A DNA stretch of 64,000 nucleotides from Pteria penguin (taxonomy: Eukaryota; Mollusca; Bivalvia; Pterioida; Pteriidae), in the NCBI GenBank assembly GCA_035048485.1, contig CM068580.1, positions 53,792,475 through 53,856,474 of the forward strand, given 5' to 3'. Made by a program: the position numbers and the translations under genes. The notes beneath the pieces are model-generated. The model had not been told where the DNA came from. It made no database searches and worked only from the letters and a program-made list of their open reading frames with translations. Below, one piece after another: positions 62,179 to 64,000 of this stretch. Within the stretch, counting starts at the first letter, position 1. Every line of letters begins with the position of its first letter.

Positions 62179-62266
62179 TTGACTTGACGCCCTTATGATA
62201 AATAAATAGAAGTGTTATAAAGTAGGTCAACACATAACATGTGACAATAATCCTACTTGTATCCAG

Positions 62267-62267
62267 G

Positions 62268-62363
<96 letters not shown>

Positions 62364-62384
62364 GTATGTATATATATATAGATT
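62267..62384. repeat. (TA)n and (TATG)n microsatellite
   Basis: A TA run of about 40 units, then TATG units, then a short TA run. Confidence 0.97.
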
Positions 62385-62944
62385 TTCTGAATAACTTTCA
62401 AATACTAAATGCTCCGGAGTTTGAAATTACAAACACAAAATATTTATCTAATTACAGGCAATATTTATTAGATTTTTAGATTTACATACATCACTTATCA
62501 TTTATTTTAAAACAATCACAATAAATTGTGAAATATACAATAACATCTATCAATTTACAACTTTTTATTTATATATACTTAAATTGTTTCTTAAAATAAA
62601 TTATTTTTCTTTATCTAAAAAATGTCATGTGTACAAATAAAGACAGAATATTTACAAAAGAAAAACAACCAAACTTGGAATTTCATTGGAAACTGTTAGA
62701 CTAATACAATTATATTGCAGTTGATAAATCAATTTTATCAAAATCTACAAAATTTTGTAAATATTTTCACTTTCAAATTAATTTACATGTATTACTTATT
62801 GGGATTTCTACATACATTCATTACTTCATGGTGTATAAGTTAGCAACACGTCTACAGGCACGCTTTCTTTTTATTATTGAAATGATATAAAGATGAGTAA
62901 TGCTACAGAATGCACCAACATCAGCACTGACAAACATTTAAAAA
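62385..62944. other. AT-rich region, no supported gene
   Basis: Very AT-rich, no frames. It could be the 3' UTR of a minus-strand gene beyond the window, but this is a guess. Confidence 0.4.
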
Positions 62945-63174
62945 CCTGGCGTCTTATTCCCAAAGAAACTGAAGTCTAAGTGTAAAACTTGAGACCTATA
63001 ACAGCATGTGCAATAACTCATAGAACTAGAAGAAAGTTTTTCTGTGAATAGTATGCCTGATAATCTCTTCACAGAGAAACTTTTGACTAATTCTTATATT
63101 TACAACACATATTCTGTAAGGTCTCAATTTTACACTTAGACTTAAGTTTCTTTTTGAATAAGACACCTGACAGG
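62945..63174. mobile_element. Long foldback element, arms about 105 nt
   Basis: Left arm from 62951 (gtcttattcccaaagaaact, aagtctaagtgtaaaa) pairs with the right arm ending 63168 (ttttacacttagactt, agtttctttttgaataagac). Pairing continues inward through cagcatgtg/cacatattctg to agtttttctgtgaa/ttcacagagaaact, leaving a small loop near 63053-63064. Confidence 0.85.
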
Positions 63175-64000
63175 TAAAAAAAACCGACACACAAATTATA
63201 TACATGTATCATCTATTGCATAAAATCATATCACATATAATGGGGTTGGACCGGCAATGTAAATGTGCATAAAAAGAAATTCTAAAATAGAAATAAAATA
63301 GAATAGAAAGATACTTTACTCATAAATCTGAAAGGGGGCGTCTTAGTGTAAGGAGTGTGATAGTTTGGAATACAACTCTGCAACACCGGAAAACATGTAT
63401 ATTCATCATTTTAAAATTCTGCTAAAGTAAAAACAATGCGTATATATGCGAAAGTGTTTAACCATCACATGGTCATGAAATCAATACTTACAAGTACCGT
63501 ATATCAAATTAATATACATGTATGTATCAAATCAGTACACGTATCAAATCAGTACATGTATCAAATCGGTACACATATATCATATTAGTGCATGTATCTA
63601 ATCGGTACATGTATCAAATCATTACCTGTATAAAGAGGATTTCTAAGTAGATAATGTGCGATAGAACAAAAAGAATTAATAACAATGAAAATAGTCAAAT
63701 TTCACACAGGAGGGTCTGCAATTCTCATCTGCTGAATTTAACAATTAATGTTTATCTTTAATGTTTAATTTAAACAAAGTGACGCATACGCATATTTATA
63801 TGGCCTTCACCTTGTCAGTTCTTACACGATTGAGGACATATAAGTCTTAATCTATTTCTACAGTATAAAATGGACATTAAACATGTATTTTGCAATAAAT
63901 TTTGATAAAGTAGATCAGTTTGTACATAGTTTAAAATGAAGACACAAGAGACATACTGATATATTAAGTAAGACAGGATAAAAGCATTGACATATACTTT
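63175..64000. other. AT-rich region with an 18-bp repeat
   Basis: 63487-63632 holds about seven units of the type gtatcaaatcagtacat. Nothing coding is seen. Confidence 0.6.

Noticed and set aside
62030..62401. 123-codon minus-strand open frame
   Set aside because: Made of (TA)n microsatellite and SINE sequence.

Overview
The window reads as AT-rich, repeat-laden eukaryotic DNA, most likely from a bivalve mollusc or close relative. The signs are a gene split into short exons by GT-AG introns, tRNA-headed SINEs, many small foldback or MITE-like elements, several satellite arrays, and dispersed motifs of a kind common in bivalve genomes. The species assignment is an inference from style. There are no bacterial-type operons.

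One gene can be reconstructed with confidence: a plus-strand tetraspanin at 42773-55442. Eight exons (45483-55442) show consensus splice sites, unbroken phase and the four membrane segments, CCG motif and extracellular cysteines of the family. A ninth, more 5' exon (42773-42886) fits in phase and would give a 371-residue protein with a long basic cytosolic N-terminus and an Asp/Glu-rich C-terminal tail. Its introns hold at least five separate minisatellites, a SINE tail with a clear target duplication, and other repeats. Just beyond its 3' end a convergent minus-strand terminal exon (56339-56550) is likely but not identified.

Layout. 1-14.4 kb: gene-poor AT-rich DNA with dispersed repeats and a SINE. 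14.5-19.9 kb: a 5.5-kb satellite of about 54 copies of a 101-bp unit. 22.4-23.5 kb: 19 copies of a 61-bp unit. 26.4-27.3 kb: a 44-bp satellite interrupted by a MITE whose sister copy sits inside a SINE head at 29.5 kb. 28-42.7 kb: mostly non-coding, with foldback elements, simple repeats and a few weak first-exon candidates. 42.8-55.4 kb: the tetraspanin gene. 56-64 kb: SINEs, a 27-bp minisatellite, a TTAA-flanked element and a long foldback.

Most of the open frames outside these features are short and sit in AT-rich or repeat DNA, so I do not call them genes. The window's main interest is the history recorded in its repeats: satellite growth from a dispersed module, duplication at an exact multiple of the monomer inside an array, and nested insertions that can be ordered in time.
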